Assembly: GCA_005784505.1 (NCBI GenBank)
Contig: VCAZ01000006.1
Location: 11,230,724 to 11,294,723, forward strand
Source of the DNA: Bagarius yarrelli
Lineage: Eukaryota > Chordata > Actinopteri > Siluriformes > Sisoridae
Direction of reading: 5' to 3'
Length of the DNA stretch: 64,000 bases
Under the pieces are notes generated by a model. The model did not search any database. It was not told the origin of the DNA and saw only the letters and a list, made by a program, of their open reading frames with translations. Below are positions 35,514-48,092 of the stretch, in pieces. The number at the start of each line of letters is the position of its first letter. Within the stretch, counting starts at the first letter, position 1. The translations under genes and the position numbers were made by a program.

Positions 35514-38238
35514 CTGTAAAAGAACGAAAGAAGGTTTCAGTTATAGAAACGACTTCACATACAACTAAGCAGGATCAGCCTGGCTTGAATAGAAGATAAT
35601 AAATAATAGATAAAAGATGTATTAAAGATAGTATATGATATTATATAAAGATATTATCTTAAAAAATAATATATATAGAATAAAATAGATCTCCAGCGGG
35701 GACACTCGATACAATTTTGTAGCATTATTTATAGCAATCTCATAGCATTATTACTCCAACAATACATTAATGCCCATTAAGAGTGCTTTTTATAATACAT
35801 AAATGCAACACAATATAACTGCAGTCTAATCTATATGTTCGTATTGTGTAGTTTTTTTTACCGAATTAGGTAAAACAGTAATGAAAACACTTGTAGTCAT
35901 TGATTTAGGATCACAATCAGAACAGATAACAGTCACTGCTGGGTTTTATTTCTGTTTAACGCATAAAGGAGTTTTAGTATCTGTACCATTAGTACAGTTG
36001 GCCCAATGACTTTATTGAATACAGTACATCATGCCAAATCATTTTATTTAAAATATTTGTGAAAATCATTCTTAGACTTTCATTTAAAAGAAAAAAAAAA
36101 ATCAAACTACAATACATGCCAGAGGTTTATTTGTTCGATTATTTGCATGCTCTTCTCAGCTGCAAAAGTTTTAGAAAGACCAGTCTTAGTCACTACAAGC
36201 TAATTTTTTTTCCACAACACTGACAGTAACTGGAGTACAGCATCTTGTAAAACAGAAATAGAGCTAATAAAGACTAATAAGAGATGAGAAACAATGGCAA
36301 GACATTATTATTAGCTGGGTGAAACAAAAGTCAAACAAAAGTCAGTTCTTAACAAAAGTAAAATGAAGGGTTGGAAAATATATTAAAAGCATGCATACTT
36401 CTCTCAAATCTTTAATATGGAACAAACTTTAATCTATTTGGTCATTTGGTTACAGAGGCTTATATAGAAAGATTTTTAGTCTTAAACTGAAAATAATGTT
36501 ATAATTATTGCACGTTACAGTGTCAGTATATGTTATGATTTGGTGATACATGGTGTGTAATATGGTAAAAATGGTGAATTTATACATTTACATTTGCAGC
36601 ATTTGGCAGACGCTCTTATCCAGAGTTACTTACATTCATCTCATTTATACAATTAAGCATAAGGGGTTAAGGGCCTTGCTTAGGGGCCCAACTGTGGTAA
36701 CTTGGTGGTGCTGGGAATCGAACCCTGATCTTCCAGGTATTGTTCAACAACTTAACCACTGAGTCACCACTTCCCACTTTATACTTTATACCACTTTGTA
36801 CTAATAATAGATATGAGGCAGTTGCTGTTAGTGTACTTAATGGATTCAGATTATTTTAATTATTTGTAATCTACAGGTATTTGAGTGATTTCCAAAATAA
36901 TAAAGTAATAAAAGCTGAAATGCAAATATTAGAAATAAGAAAATAGAAATATTTATAGTATCATTAACCTAGATAAACACTGTTTAAGTTCAGCCACAGT
37001 GCCAAATCATTAGACACCTGCAGGCCACTGTAAATAACTATGATGGGTTTTTCAGCACTGGTCCAGACCCTGGAATGAGTCCCACCGCACTTTACTTTAG
37101 CACTGAGACGTTCCGGCTGCCTCTATTACAATCTGCTTTGCTTCACTAAGGTTTTCACTGTCCTTTGCAGTCCTGACAGCTTTACTAACTATGAGCTGAG
37201 ATTCCCAAAGCAGCGGTCTGTCTTCCCAGAACACAACGGTACAGCACATACTTTACACACTGCTGGGTAAGTGACCATTAGAGGCCTGTTTGAGGAAAGG
37301 ATACCTGTGGGAGACTGTATATCTTACTTTTCTACACCTTACTGTTTCAGACTCAACAATATACAAAATTTGATGTGTAAGCCTAGTGCTGAAAGCACTT
37401 AGAGATTCATAAAATGTAAAAGGGGGTGCTGGAAGGTTAACTGGTGGCCTATTACAAAAGAATTATGACATTTAACTAGAAAAATGTTGATCGAAAAGTA
37501 TTAAAGAGTAACTACACTTGTTTCAAAACAGCCGAAGGATGGTTTGTTAAAATATGATCCTACAAATAAGGCTAAACAAGTAATAAATGTGTTTTATTTA
37601 ATATCTAAAGATAAATTATGCCATAATTACCATAAAGTAGGTGTACTTTGCAAAATAACAGTATAGAGAGACTGGAATGTGAATGGTCAAACTATTCAGC
37701 ATTATTCTGGCCAAACTTAATTTCAATACCAATTAAAAAACATTAATTATTTAGAATATTCGTTATTGATGCCCCTATATACAGAAATAGCAGCTTTGCA
37801 GTGAACTTTCTGAGGCACTTAGTAGCACACAATGAAGACCAGGTGCTCAGTGAAAGTGAACGAAGCATAAACAGAAAGAAAAATAACAAAGAGTAAAGAC
37901 ATCTGGACCAGGATAAGAGCTGGATAGTGGTACTTTACACATCCTCAGTTGTCTTGTAAAAGATCAGTTAAAACTTTTTTTCTGTTAGGTGAATGCTTTT
38001 ACAAGCCCCAAACAAACTGCTTATAAAATATCTTTAAATTTCAGCAAATGATTCATAATGAAGCATTTTATCCAAGCTTAATAATGTGATGTATGTAATG
38101 TAGCCACTTGATCTATAAAATAAATGCACGATACAACAAAACAGCAAATATGCGCATAAAACACTTTTAGACACATTTGCAGGAACCTGGTTGTTCCCTC
38201 ATGCATCAAAAGTTCCCATATCCTGATTCCTGACTCAC
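35514..38238 (-). other. col13a1 intron 1 (2,725 nt)
   Basis: Donor GTGAGT after exon 1 and acceptor ttttacAG before exon 2. The intron is short for the first intron of a membrane collagen. Besides one minus-strand SINE at 36583-36776 I see only AT-rich unique sequence. No further Gly-X-Y exon is needed, because exons 1 and 2 join in phase 0. Confidence 0.8.
36583..36776 (-). mobile_element. tRNA-derived SINE in intron 1
   Basis: On the plus strand: catttggcagacgctcttat (tail), ccttgcttaggggcccaact (body), gggaatcgaaccctgatctt (B box complement) and aaccactgagtcaccacttc (A box complement). In the sense orientation of col13a1. Confidence 0.9.
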
Positions 38239-38535
38239 CTCTTCCAGCATTTGATCCAAACGGTCTAACAGCACTGGTTCCACCTGCTCAAGAAACATCC
38301 ATGCTGAGGGCTGAGGCTCTCTGTGCTTCTCCAAGCTGTTCACCCTGGCCTGGAGCTCTAATGAGCGCAGATACACCAACACACAGAATCCCAGAGAGAA
38401 GAGGCAGAGCGCGAGACACACCGCCACCGCTCCACACACCTCCGTCCGCCTCGACCAGCCGCCACTTTTACACGGATGCTTGGCGCAAGTCCTTTCGCCA
38501 GGAGAATTACCAGACACTTTGGTGTCTTGTTCCAT
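38239..38535 (-). CDS. col13a1: col13a1 exon 1: cytosolic tail, membrane span and linker (residues 1-99)
   Basis: First coding exon of a type II transmembrane collagen, 99 codons, ending in phase 0 at GAG|GTGAGT. The ATG is supported by A at -3, G at +4 and an in-frame TAG nine bases upstream. Residues 1-32 are a polar, Cys-containing cytosolic tail. Residues about 33-55 (from VCGAVAVC to VLVY) are one hydrophobic span without a signal-peptidase pattern, as expected for a membrane collagen that keeps its N-terminus inside. Residues 56-72 (LRSLELQARVNSLEK) and 84-99 (QVEPVLLDRLDQMLEE) are heptad-like and correspond to the juxtamembrane trimerisation region known in collagens XIII, XXIII and XXV. 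LQARV and the LL(D/E)EK-like end resemble human COL13A1 from memory. From this exon alone col23a1 would be possible; the downstream Gly-X-Y exons decide for col13a1. Confidence 0.93.
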
Positions 38536-39200
38536 TTTAGTCTAACCTGTCTTTTTCCGAGTCCCTTTACCAATCTTATAATCTTCTCATCAGAGGAGAT
38601 AAACAGCAAACAGCGCAAGGTTCGAAATTAGAAAAACAACCCCAAACTTTAGTCCGAGACTTACACAGAGTGCAGAATAAACAGTGACGCGTCAGAAGGG
38701 AAAAAAAGAATTATAAAGAGGATAAACGCATGTTTCCTGGCTGATGTGTACAGGTGGATCGGAGGGCTCTAGCGTTGTGCCGTGGGAATAAGTTGTGCCA
38801 TCTGAGTGTGTCGTTATGAGCTCCACTGTCACTGTGATCTGTGATGTGAAACTTGAGCCTCGTTCCCGCAATCCGCTTGAACTACAGTCTAGTCACTCCA
38901 CACTCCACTTTAACTGCGCCTCTTCTCTGCGCTCCCCGTTAAACTGCGCTCTTACGCGCCCTGCGCCTCTCCTGTATGCAAAGCTCCTCCCCGTGTGTGT
39001 GTGCGTGAGTGCGTGCGTGCGTGTGTGTGTGTGTGTGTGCATGTGTGTAAGAGATCCTTGCTCATCAGCTCCGAATGGAACTAAAGCTTTAGTGAAGCCG
39101 CGCGCTTTCTTCGCGGACCAGATATATTTAGATGCCAAGAGCCAACGTGTATGAAATTACTCTTTGATCTGTGCGGCGCAAATATTTAATATAAGCGCGT
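38536..39200 (-). promoter_or_regulatory. Probable col13a1 5'UTR and CpG-richer promoter patch
   Basis: Immediately upstream of the start codon the base composition changes from AT-rich to clearly GC- and CpG-richer, for example gtgacgcgtc near 38690, cttacgcgccctgcgcctct near 38950 and gccgcgcgctttcttcgcgg near 39098. The rest of the window has few CpGs. This fits a vertebrate CpG-type promoter reading to the left. I see no convincing TATA box and cannot fix the transcription start. Confidence 0.6.
38992..39048. repeat. GT/GC microsatellite in the promoter patch
   Basis: Alternating purine-pyrimidine run made of gt with gc and ga variants (gtgcgtgagtgcgtgcgtgc, then uninterrupted gt). It lies about 460-515 bases upstream of the col13a1 ATG, inside the CpG-richer patch. 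Such runs can adopt Z-DNA. Confidence 0.85.
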
Positions 39201-40380
39201 AAAAATATGCAAATATTGTTTATTACTTAATATTTGTATGTACTAATGACATGCTACTATTGCTAATAATTATAACAACAACAACAACAATAATAACACT
39301 TATCAATAGATGCACTATCAGTTATTAACTTGCAGGTTGTGTCACTGTCTAGATTGTCAAATTAAGCAGATACTCTACACTATTAATTAATTGCTCTGGA
39401 AGTAGCTATTTTATTGCCCAAAATCTTTTTTGAAGGCTAATGTCAGAAGATATAGAGGTTATAAAGACTTTGCTGCTTAAAAAGTCTATGCCTCAACAAT
39501 GCTGACCCATCTACTGCTGAAAAATATATATACAGACCAAATTATGGTTTGTTTTGTGACCATCCAATGATCTGGTTCAATAATGACGTATTTTTGAGTT
39601 CCCAGAAAATCTTACCATTAATAATCATCCATAGTCATTTCTTAGTACGGTGGGGTATTATTTTTTCCTAGTTATGACATTGTACAGATGCTGTAAAAAC
39701 CAATATCTTCCTGTCAACAATTTGTTTACTCTGCAAGGACACACTCACAGTTACACAAGCCCTAATCTTTTGGTTCCTGTTCCGTGCAATTTCCATTAAT
39801 CTTTTAATTAAAGGTCATGTCAGTAGTGATAAAAATAACGTGGTTACTGTTTCTGCGACAACACTAGGAGAGCAGATGAGCACTGACTCACCATGACTAA
39901 GATGACAATCTTAAGGAGTGGCTGCTCCAACTGCATTTACAAAGCCACACAGGCAGACTAGACCATCAGTCCAAAAAAATCTCTGAACAGTTAATAGTGA
40001 ATTTCCTGACTTGGCTCTCCAGCTGTGATTTATTCAAAGTGATGGTCCATCCACTTTTAGCCACATTTGAACCATCTAAAAGCTTGTTTCCACAAGCGTT
40101 ATAGGCACTCTAATGCACTTAATGATCCAAGTGCTGAAAACCTTTGTAAATGTAACATAAACACACCCTGGACTGAAGTATATGAGGCTGATGATGAAAA
40201 TGGCATGACTTTAGATTCACTTTTAAAAAAAATGCTAAAGTGAAAAGTTGCTTTCCAGTATACCTAAACGAAGTGTAGATTAATGGCATAGTAAAGTGTT
40301 TATGATGTATTCTAAATAGTGTTCCAGTTGAAACATAATTACTAAGTGTATGTAGAAATCTACAATAATAGCGAGTAGGC

Positions 40381-40486
40381 AAGACAAACAGGTCAAGTAA
40401 TTAATGTATAAAAGCATATAATATAATATAATATTAAAACTCTTTTATATCGCTCTTATACATTAATTACTTGAACTGTCTGACTT
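40381..40486. repeat. Long imperfect inverted repeat (36-bp arms)
   Basis: Left arm 40381-40416 and right arm 40451-40486 are complementary at 31 of 36 positions, with an 18-bp perfect core (tcaagtaattaatgtata). They are separated by a 34-base AT-rich loop. Read as minus-strand RNA, three of the five mismatches become G:U pairs. It could be a MITE relic, a cruciform or an RNA hairpin. Confidence 0.85.
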
Positions 40487-42229
40487 TAAAGACAGCTATA
40501 AGTTTAGCGCCAGAAAAAATAAGCCGATAAACATAGTTAAACAGGACAAGACTTGAGCATGCAGGGCCCCATATTATAAAAGGAGTATGTAAAATTGTAA
40601 GTGCAATTGAAAGATTAAAGTTAATATTGTAAGTATTGGGGAATAGATTATTTTCTTGGTCATGTACAGACCACAGTAAGGCAAATTTCTAACCCTATTT
40701 TAGATATATTTAGCGGTCTTTGTAGCTGTTTGCATTTATTATACAAAAACGAACAGATTTTAAGATGAAGTCACATCAGGACCAGGTACCATTTTGGTCA
40801 TTACCTCTTGGTTTGGTCCAGAGCAACACCATTTTTTTCCATTCATAAAGTTCATGCAATTTAAGTGCTTAAGAGCTCATGGAAAGTGCTTGTTCACTGA
40901 CACAGAAACTAGAATTACATCTTTCCAACTATGTATGTGTTAGACTTTGGCCCATACAGTTAGTTTTTAGTGCAAGTATTGTGTTATTACAGTTTTCTAC
41001 TCTATTATTCTTTTACTACTTTAATTCTATAACAATTCTTGTGCGCCAATTGCTGTTTGATTAGTGTAGCATTATTCTTTGTTTGTGGTACATTAATAAG
41101 TGTTTAGAAACATTGCTCTCTTTCACTTGTTCTTGGTTTAAAAAAAAAACAATCCAAAAAATGTATTGCAACATAATACTACGTTTAACTAGATATAAGC
41201 AAATTTATAACGTTAAAACATGTGGATATGATTTAAACATGACAATTTTCTGTGCAGCTACTAAGTAATTATGTAATAAACGCAACAGCTTCTCATGATC
41301 ATTAACTGTAAATGATCTAAAGTTGTCCTTTACAAAAATTACAGCCTAGGGTTAATCTTGTCATTTTAATTATATAAAGAGTAACAAAGGTAAAACTTGT
41401 GTTAAAAACTAAGGAGAGAAAACTTTTATTTAAACATAATATAAACATGGAGTTCTTCCGTGACTGAGTGGTCCTGTAGGCAGCAGAACACATAAGAATG
41501 GAAATGGAAGTGAGGTAAGCATTTCCCAGATATTCCGTAGACACCATTTGTCTGTTTTTTTTTGTTATTTATTACTACATTACATTTCCAGAACAGAGTG
41601 AGAGAAACAGAGGTTTTTAAATATATTTTTGCCCCCATTATTTTCCAGACTGGTCTATAGATGCTTGGTGTTTGAAGTCTTATTCAGGTCTCAATGTGCA
41701 GATGGTCTGTTAAACCCCTTTGCCACTGAGACTCACCGAGTCGAGAAATTTGAAATATGACAGCTTCCTGTAGTGGTTTTCCATCTTTTAAACTCCTTAC
41801 GCTCGACCTCACTGCCCAGTAAAGGGCCCTATAAAGTGTGCAATGATAAATAAAATGGGAACTGACTATTAATTTATATGTTAGTCAGTGAAATATTTGC
41901 CTTTAATGAACAATTTACCAAAAAATATTTCATTGTTATTTGATCAGAACCTTATTTACATAAACATCTTATTCGTCTTCTTTATTGTGGTAAAATTTAG
42001 GCAGCTTTTTTCCTCGACTGTGCAATTTAACAGTTTAAAAACAACTCACTATATTTTAAAAAGTAAACAATAGTTAAGAATAATATTAAAATATTAGAAA
42101 AAAGCAATTTATTACATAAATGTATAGTTGCACACACCAAAAAATGTATGACAAAGAAAAAGAATTCATAATGAAGAATAGAAATTAATAAGTAAAAAAG
42201 AAAAATCTTTTTTTAAAAAAAGGATGGGT

Positions 42230-42490
42230 GAGTTTATGCACATGGTAGTTTCAACATCTGCCAGGAGTAAAAGCTGATGTGGCTGATGTTATAGGGCAAC
42301 CATCTCAAGGACTGATGTTTTAGGCATACTGAGATGCTTTTTTACTCAACACCCTTGTGGAAAAAAGTGATTATTTAAGTTACTGTTGACCTCCTGTCAG
42401 CTCAGACCTGTCTGGTTATTCTTCTTAGATCTCTCACTCTGCTCAGTGAATAGCCCATCTGACACCAACAACCACGATACTGTATTCTCT
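42230..42490. repeat. Degraded dispersed teleost repeat
   Basis: gagatgcttttttactcaac, gtgattatttaagttactgt, cctcctgtcagctcagacct and ctgacaccaacaaccacgat follow the order of a very common fish repeat I know from memory. Both ends are lost. Confidence 0.5.
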
Positions 42491-44649
42491 GCTCCAGGGT
42501 TTCTGCGGTTCTTGCTACAGTGTCAGATCACACATGATTTACACCCAAAATTTCACATCACACTCAGGATAGTGAGTTTTAACGTATTTCTGAGTATTTT
42601 GGGAGACAAAATAAGCTAGACTAGTCTGAAAATCATATGACTGATATTGAATCAATTTTCTATTGGGTTTCGAAGTCAATGGGATGTGGCAGAAAAGCTA
42701 AATTAAGAAAGTTTTTTTCTTTTAAATTATTCATATAAAATAGAAGAAGCTTTAAAATACAATACCTGAAACTCATTTAATTTGTAAACATCTGGAAACT
42801 GTTTTACCATGTTGAGCTCCACAAAGCAACAATTAAAAAAAATACTCATTACTCCATCACTAAGTCTGTTTGAGGTCTTGCTGTCTTTAATAGAGTGTCA
42901 GCCAGGACAAATTGGAAACAGGTATCCTGTAGGGAACAGATGGAAGGCCGCAATGCAGAAAAACAATCACTCAGCAAAGTAAAAAGCGTTTAGACTTGAT
43001 CACTGCGTTCGGTTAAAGCTGTTTAAATAACACACTGTATAGATCTTTTGTGCTAAAGTGTGTCCATTATAACAGTGCTTATTTGTCTGGTAACAGGAGC
43101 TGTATTAGCTGTTTTCTCAGCTGTGGTCCTCACTTACTTAGTCAACGTTTGTAATGTAGTGTTACATTTGTAATTTTGCCATGTAGTGTTAAATTAATAC
43201 CTAAAAATTTACAGACACAGTACAGCATCCCCACATAAGTGGTTCCCAAACTGTTGCCACAAAGCTAGACCTGCACAATACCTTTTCTAGTTTGTAGCAT
43301 TACATTATTCCTTTACTATGAGACCCAAAACCAATTAAGCATGGCAATGGCAGTGTGCACAGAGCGAGCTCCACAAGCAGCATTAAAAGTCCTGCACAGA
43401 GCATCTACTTCAAAGCCACTGAACACCTTTGAGATAAAGTAAAGCGTAACTCACTAATACTAGTGGGGCTTAATTAACAAAATCCCCACAGCCAAATCTA
43501 AAGAAATTTTTTCCAGAAGCGTGAAGGTTGTTATAAAAGTGAATAAAAAGTGTTTAATGAGTGGTTTAATAGCTTTTGCCATTTACTCTTGATAACCCGC
43601 CCATTTGTGTAGTGGTTTTTCCATCATTTCCATCAAAGAGGTGATCCTGGACTTTATAGTGACATGACATTTGATTAGCAGGTATGGTAAAAACTGGTTC
43701 TTTTAGTGCATCTAAAAGGCCACCATAGGAACAAGCTTGTTTTATGAAAAGAGAAACATATGGAAACATTTTCAAACAAAATGTTCCTGTAGTCCACTGA
43801 AGTGAACATTCTATAAAAATTAAAAATAGCAATAAAACACTTTTATTTCTTTGGGTCTTAGGATATGGATTTGTATTCATTCAGGCTTGTACACTAGAGA
43901 CGTTAAACTCTGCTGTAAATGAAATAATAAAGCTACAGTGCAGATGTGTCGATTAGTTATAAGCCCAATGGGTTTCGTGCTGTGCTTTATTTAAAGCTGT
44001 TTTTTTAAATCTAAATTAAACTAGCTGACTGGCTATTATCTAATCAACCATCTGTACGAATCAGCACTTCATAGAGGTGAAAACTCAACCGCTTATTTAT
44101 CATATATCATTACCATGTATCATTAATAGGAACTTTGGTGATATTTCTGGACCTCCAAAATTTAAAGTTGGGCTTCTGCAATACCGCAGCACAGAGTTTA
44201 ATTACACTGGGCTGATGGTGGGTGAGGTCATTGGGCGAGGTTTGTTTTGAGCGGCCTGGCTGAGGGAAATAAGTTGCTTCGGCATTGGCTTGTTGCCTTA
44301 TCATGCATGTACTCCAATTCGCTTTTAACTTACATGTTCTATACAAAAGCATTTACTGTTGCTGTGCAATAGAATTACTGAAGAATATTCAGGCAAGTTA
44401 CATTTTTAAAAAACGATTTAAAGTTATCCACATGTGAACATATCAATACAGATTTGATGCCAGACCATAACTAACAAGGGGGCAGGCAGCATCCAATGAC
44501 TGCAAGAATAACTTGCAAAAACAAGACATAAAAACAACTTATTGCTGTAAAGTAAACAGAAAATCACAAACAAATTAATATCACCACGTTTATGTCTCAA
44601 CAAAAACAAATCAGATTAACAATTATATGCTGTGATAACCTTCTATTAG

Positions 44650-44965
44650 CCAAAAAGCACATTTAAGCTTGTGGACATTAAATATACGCATAAATTACCT
44701 GAAAGTTCCACTAAATGCTGTATAAAGTGTAACTGTATACAGTATACAGTATATGTCTGTGTTCCAACACTAATTATAACACGCCACGTCTTTTTTAGGG
44801 GGTTTTGTGCACATGGGTATTGTCATGCTGGAAAGTGTTTGGGCCTTTTGGTTCAACTGAAAAAATAATATAGAAATAGAAATAATAAAGAGTTTGGGGA
44901 AGACACTTATGGGTCAGTTGGGAAGGTGTCCACATACATTCGCTCATATAATGTATATTGTGAAA
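44650..44965. mobile_element. Tc1-like MITE copy
   Basis: agcttgtggacattaaatat at the left, then attgtcatgctggaaagtgt, agtttggggaagacacttat and ggaaggtgtccacatacatt ending in catataatgtat. The right half matches the right half of the split copy at 49.3-49.45 kb. Confidence 0.7.
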
Positions 44966-45299
44966 AATATAAATGTGTTGAACATCAGGTGTAAAAATAC
45001 TTAATTTTAAGCATTTGAGTAATTATATGTATTATATAATTATATTTAAAAAGTTGGGCAAACACTCAAATCTATATTATAAATTATATACTATATACTC
45101 TTAAATTATATACTTATACTAAAAATATAAGAAACTGTCACTGGTATTCATATCATACCTTTCTAAACAGAGTTTCTAGCACCTAGAACCTTGTATGGCT
45201 AACAATAAAAATATTTCTCTCTTTGTGTTCCCACTGGTTGCTATCAACATGCTGTTGCTCCCATTTTAAGGTGGAGAAAAGGAAGACTGAACAGGTGTT

Positions 45300-45311
45300 G
45301 GGGGGGGGGGG
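45300..45311. repeat. G homopolymer
   Basis: Twelve consecutive G. Length is uncertain in any assembly. Confidence 0.9.
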
Positions 45312-45838
45312 ATGTACGAAAAGGATGTTTCCGGCACCTCAGACATTGAAGTCCATCATCCCTGACACGGACAGACTCTGCTTTCACTCTGTCATCCCTC
45401 ATTTCTGCACAACCTCTGTTTTCCGTTTAAAGTACCTTTACTTTTCGCCTGTAGGCCAGCACAATTTCACATCTGCCTGATATGCTAGACGTCCACTTCT
45501 TCAACGAAGGTGATTTATATTATCTGGTGACATTAAATTTAAGTTATAATTTGTGAACAGGATATTTTCCACCTGTTAGGAATAAGACAGCAGAAACAAA
45601 AGGATTACATGCAGAAATGATAGTGCAGATTGTACCTGCATAATAATATTCATGTAATAATTCTGACTGGTGATTATTTTCTTAGGGGTTTTTCTGGCTG
45701 TTTGAAGCTGATTTTGTTCTTTTTTAATGCTAGCAATTGTTCGTTTAGGCTAGCCTTTTACTTACTTGTTTTTAATTCTAACTAACAGTTACAACATTGT
45801 GAAATCATTGCTTTTGAATGATCATTTCTAACAAATGA

Positions 45839-45908
45839 CAATTAAATGCAAATCATTGTTAAATGCAAATCATTGTTAAATGCTACAAATCATTGTTAAA
45901 TGCAAAAT
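45839..45908. repeat. Tandem array of octamer and SOX-like motifs
   Basis: ATGCAAAT at 45846-45853 and 45863-45870, and variants (ATGCTACAAAT, ATGCAAAA) further on. Each of the first three is followed directly by CATTGTT (45854-45860, 45871-45877, 45891-45897). The unit is 17-20 bases long. Confidence 0.85.
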
Positions 45909-45989
45909 GTTTTTTTAAATGCTCTGTAAATAAATTTACTATAAGATTAATCAGTAAATGTGAAAAAGTCTGAACTGATACACAATTAT

Positions 45990-46200
45990 GAAATGCATTT
46001 TTCACATATCCCATCTTAGTAAGTTGGGGGTCAGGGTGCAGGGTCGGCTATGATACAGTGCCCCTGGAGCAGGAGGGGTTGGGGGTCTTGCTCAGGGACC
46101 CAACAGTGGTTGACTTGCCGGAGGTGGGGCTTGAACCCAGGTGTTTCTGGTCTTCAGATTAACAACTCAGCACCTTAACCATTTGAGCCACCCTGCCCCT
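45990..46200 (-). mobile_element. tRNA-derived SINE, second family
   Basis: On the minus strand: ggtggctcaaatggttaagg (A box), gggttcaagccccacctccg (B box), gggtccctgagcaagacccc and gctccaggggcactgtatca, then aacttactaagatgggatat. Same family as the plus-strand copy at 48691-48948. Confidence 0.88.
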
Positions 46201-48092
46201 TATAGGTATATAAATATATAAATATATATAAAAAATAATTAGAAAGAAATTGTTGGATGTTGGTATTTGCTGATGCTCTGGGTCTCAGCATCGGTAATAA
46301 AAATCTGGTATTATGTAATTTCTAGTTACTATATAAGAGGTAGATTTTTTTTCTGCAATTCCTAATCTGTCTGATCATTTAATGAGCAAAGAGCAGCTTT
46401 CCTTTAGTGTATAAGGTGTTAGTGCTGTGAAATAACAGTCACAGTCACTTTCACCTTCCTTTTATAGTAGTAGAGACCAAAGGGACATTTGTTCTTGGCT
46501 CCCGACTGGTTTTAAAACATGGATAATTCTCAGGATTTGTTTTTTAAGGGGGGATGGGACTACAAAACACAATGAATTGTTTGGTTTGTTTACACACTAA
46601 GATTTAAATATTCCTTTCACAGAAGAGATTCACAAAAAGATGTACTATGTTTATTAATTACACTTGCTATCACTAGATGTAAGAAAGAACATTTCGCTTT
46701 TCCTGTACAGGGCACTTTATGGATGTAGGGCCATGTTTTTGCTATTAGCTGGGAAAAGAATGGCTAATTGCTGGCCTGCAGCTAGATTCTATTTAATGTC
46801 AGCTGAGAAAACATGTGTGCTTCTCTCCCAAATCACAGCAGTTGAAGAGTTAATCAAATGCCCACAGAAAAAAAACACAAAATCTCTTTCTAAAGTGACT
46901 AGCTCGAAACATGTTCTTAGCAGCAACACTTCAAACACTCCTTACAATCACAGCACCGTTGCAGATTAAATCAGACGAAACAGAAAAGGGGGTTCATCTA
47001 GAAGATTTAAAACTCTAGACTAAACTGTTTGCCTTTATGTCCTTACCTCGACTTTAAAAATAAACTGCTAGATTAATATTAAAAAAGCAGCTGCTTTTGA
47101 AATTTTGCTTGACATCGGCAAGCTCATATAAAACCTCAGCTAGAATAAATCGCTTGATGTCACATTAATTCCATAAAGCGGAATTGGTCCCACCTCAGCT
47201 GTCCATATTTATATTTAGTGTTAAGGGGAAAGTGACCAAAGCCATAAATTTTAGCGTTTGGGAAACATTGCCTGCTGTCTCTGTTGCAGTGTACTTTTTG
47301 TGACCCAAGCTACTTTTGAGTAACTTGATTCCTTTAAAAAAATTAGGGTCAGATATATTATATATTTCTTTAGTCTAGTACACTAATTACTCATTATACC
47401 TTCTCGTTAATTTCCTGCCTTATTAACATCGCTTTCCAAAAGTAACTGCAGATTACAACAACAAACAATTCTCCAAAAACATTTTTAATATCTAATCAAA
47501 GTTTTGTGTAAGACCTCCTATCCTGAATTTCCTTTGGATGACCATTTACGCTCATCCATTGTATTATTCAAGGTCAGGGATATTTTTTCAGAGCAAATTG
47601 ACTTGCTTTGTTATTTTAAACTGTTTGGATATAGTTGGTTGTTCAGTTTCTATGTTGTACTCATGATAAGAATAACAATGCTTTTACACAGCATTCAATT
47701 GTGAGACAAAACAAATATAACAACCACTATAAACATAAAACATACTATAATTTTTTTTTTTCATATTTGTTATTAAATATAAAAGTGTAAGTTAGATCAG
47801 ACATGCATTTTGCAGGACACTTTTAACAAAATGTAAATTTAGCATAGTAAATGTACTATATAGCTATTAATAAACTGTGCATGTGTTCTGCATCTTAATG
47901 CGAGAAAGAATTAAGCTTGTTTTTTAAAGAATAAAAGATCAGATGATACTCTAGGTTTCAGTATCAGTATTAAAAAAAAGAATGTGGAATCATATCATAT
48001 AAAGTTGCTTATAAAAGTGACATTGAAACCTAAGAATTACTGCAGAATTTGTATTGTGTCAATATTTAACTACACATAACATAATAAAATCT

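Larger units (their letters stand above)
39200..45990. other. Intergenic DNA upstream of col13a1, proximal part
   Basis: No exon with matching splice sites and a recognisable protein was found on either strand. Contents I can name are an inverted repeat at 40381-40486, a degraded dispersed repeat at 42230-42490, a Tc1-like MITE at 44650-44965 and the octamer array at 45839-45908. The rest is AT-rich and unassigned. Confidence 0.6.

Noticed and set aside
38206..38535. Identity of exon 1 as col23a1 or col25a1
   Set aside because: The linker and furin site alone allow it, but exons 5, 7 and 8 (GDKG..G.PGR, GLSIIGPRGPP, GFPGFP) match collagen XIII.
38301..39154. Plus-strand frames over exon 1 and the promoter patch (79 and 119 codons)
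   Set aside because: They are shadows of col13a1 exon 1 and of the GC-richer, GT-repeat promoter sequence, with no domain and no splice context.
45000..45135. AT-rich region with 'tatata'/'ttatat' inverted pieces as a possible origin or matrix attachment site
   Set aside because: Only base composition supports it; similar stretches are common throughout the window.
46664..46969. 101-codon plus-strand frame in the intergenic region
   Set aside because: Low-similarity, AT-rich product with no domain; length compatible with chance.
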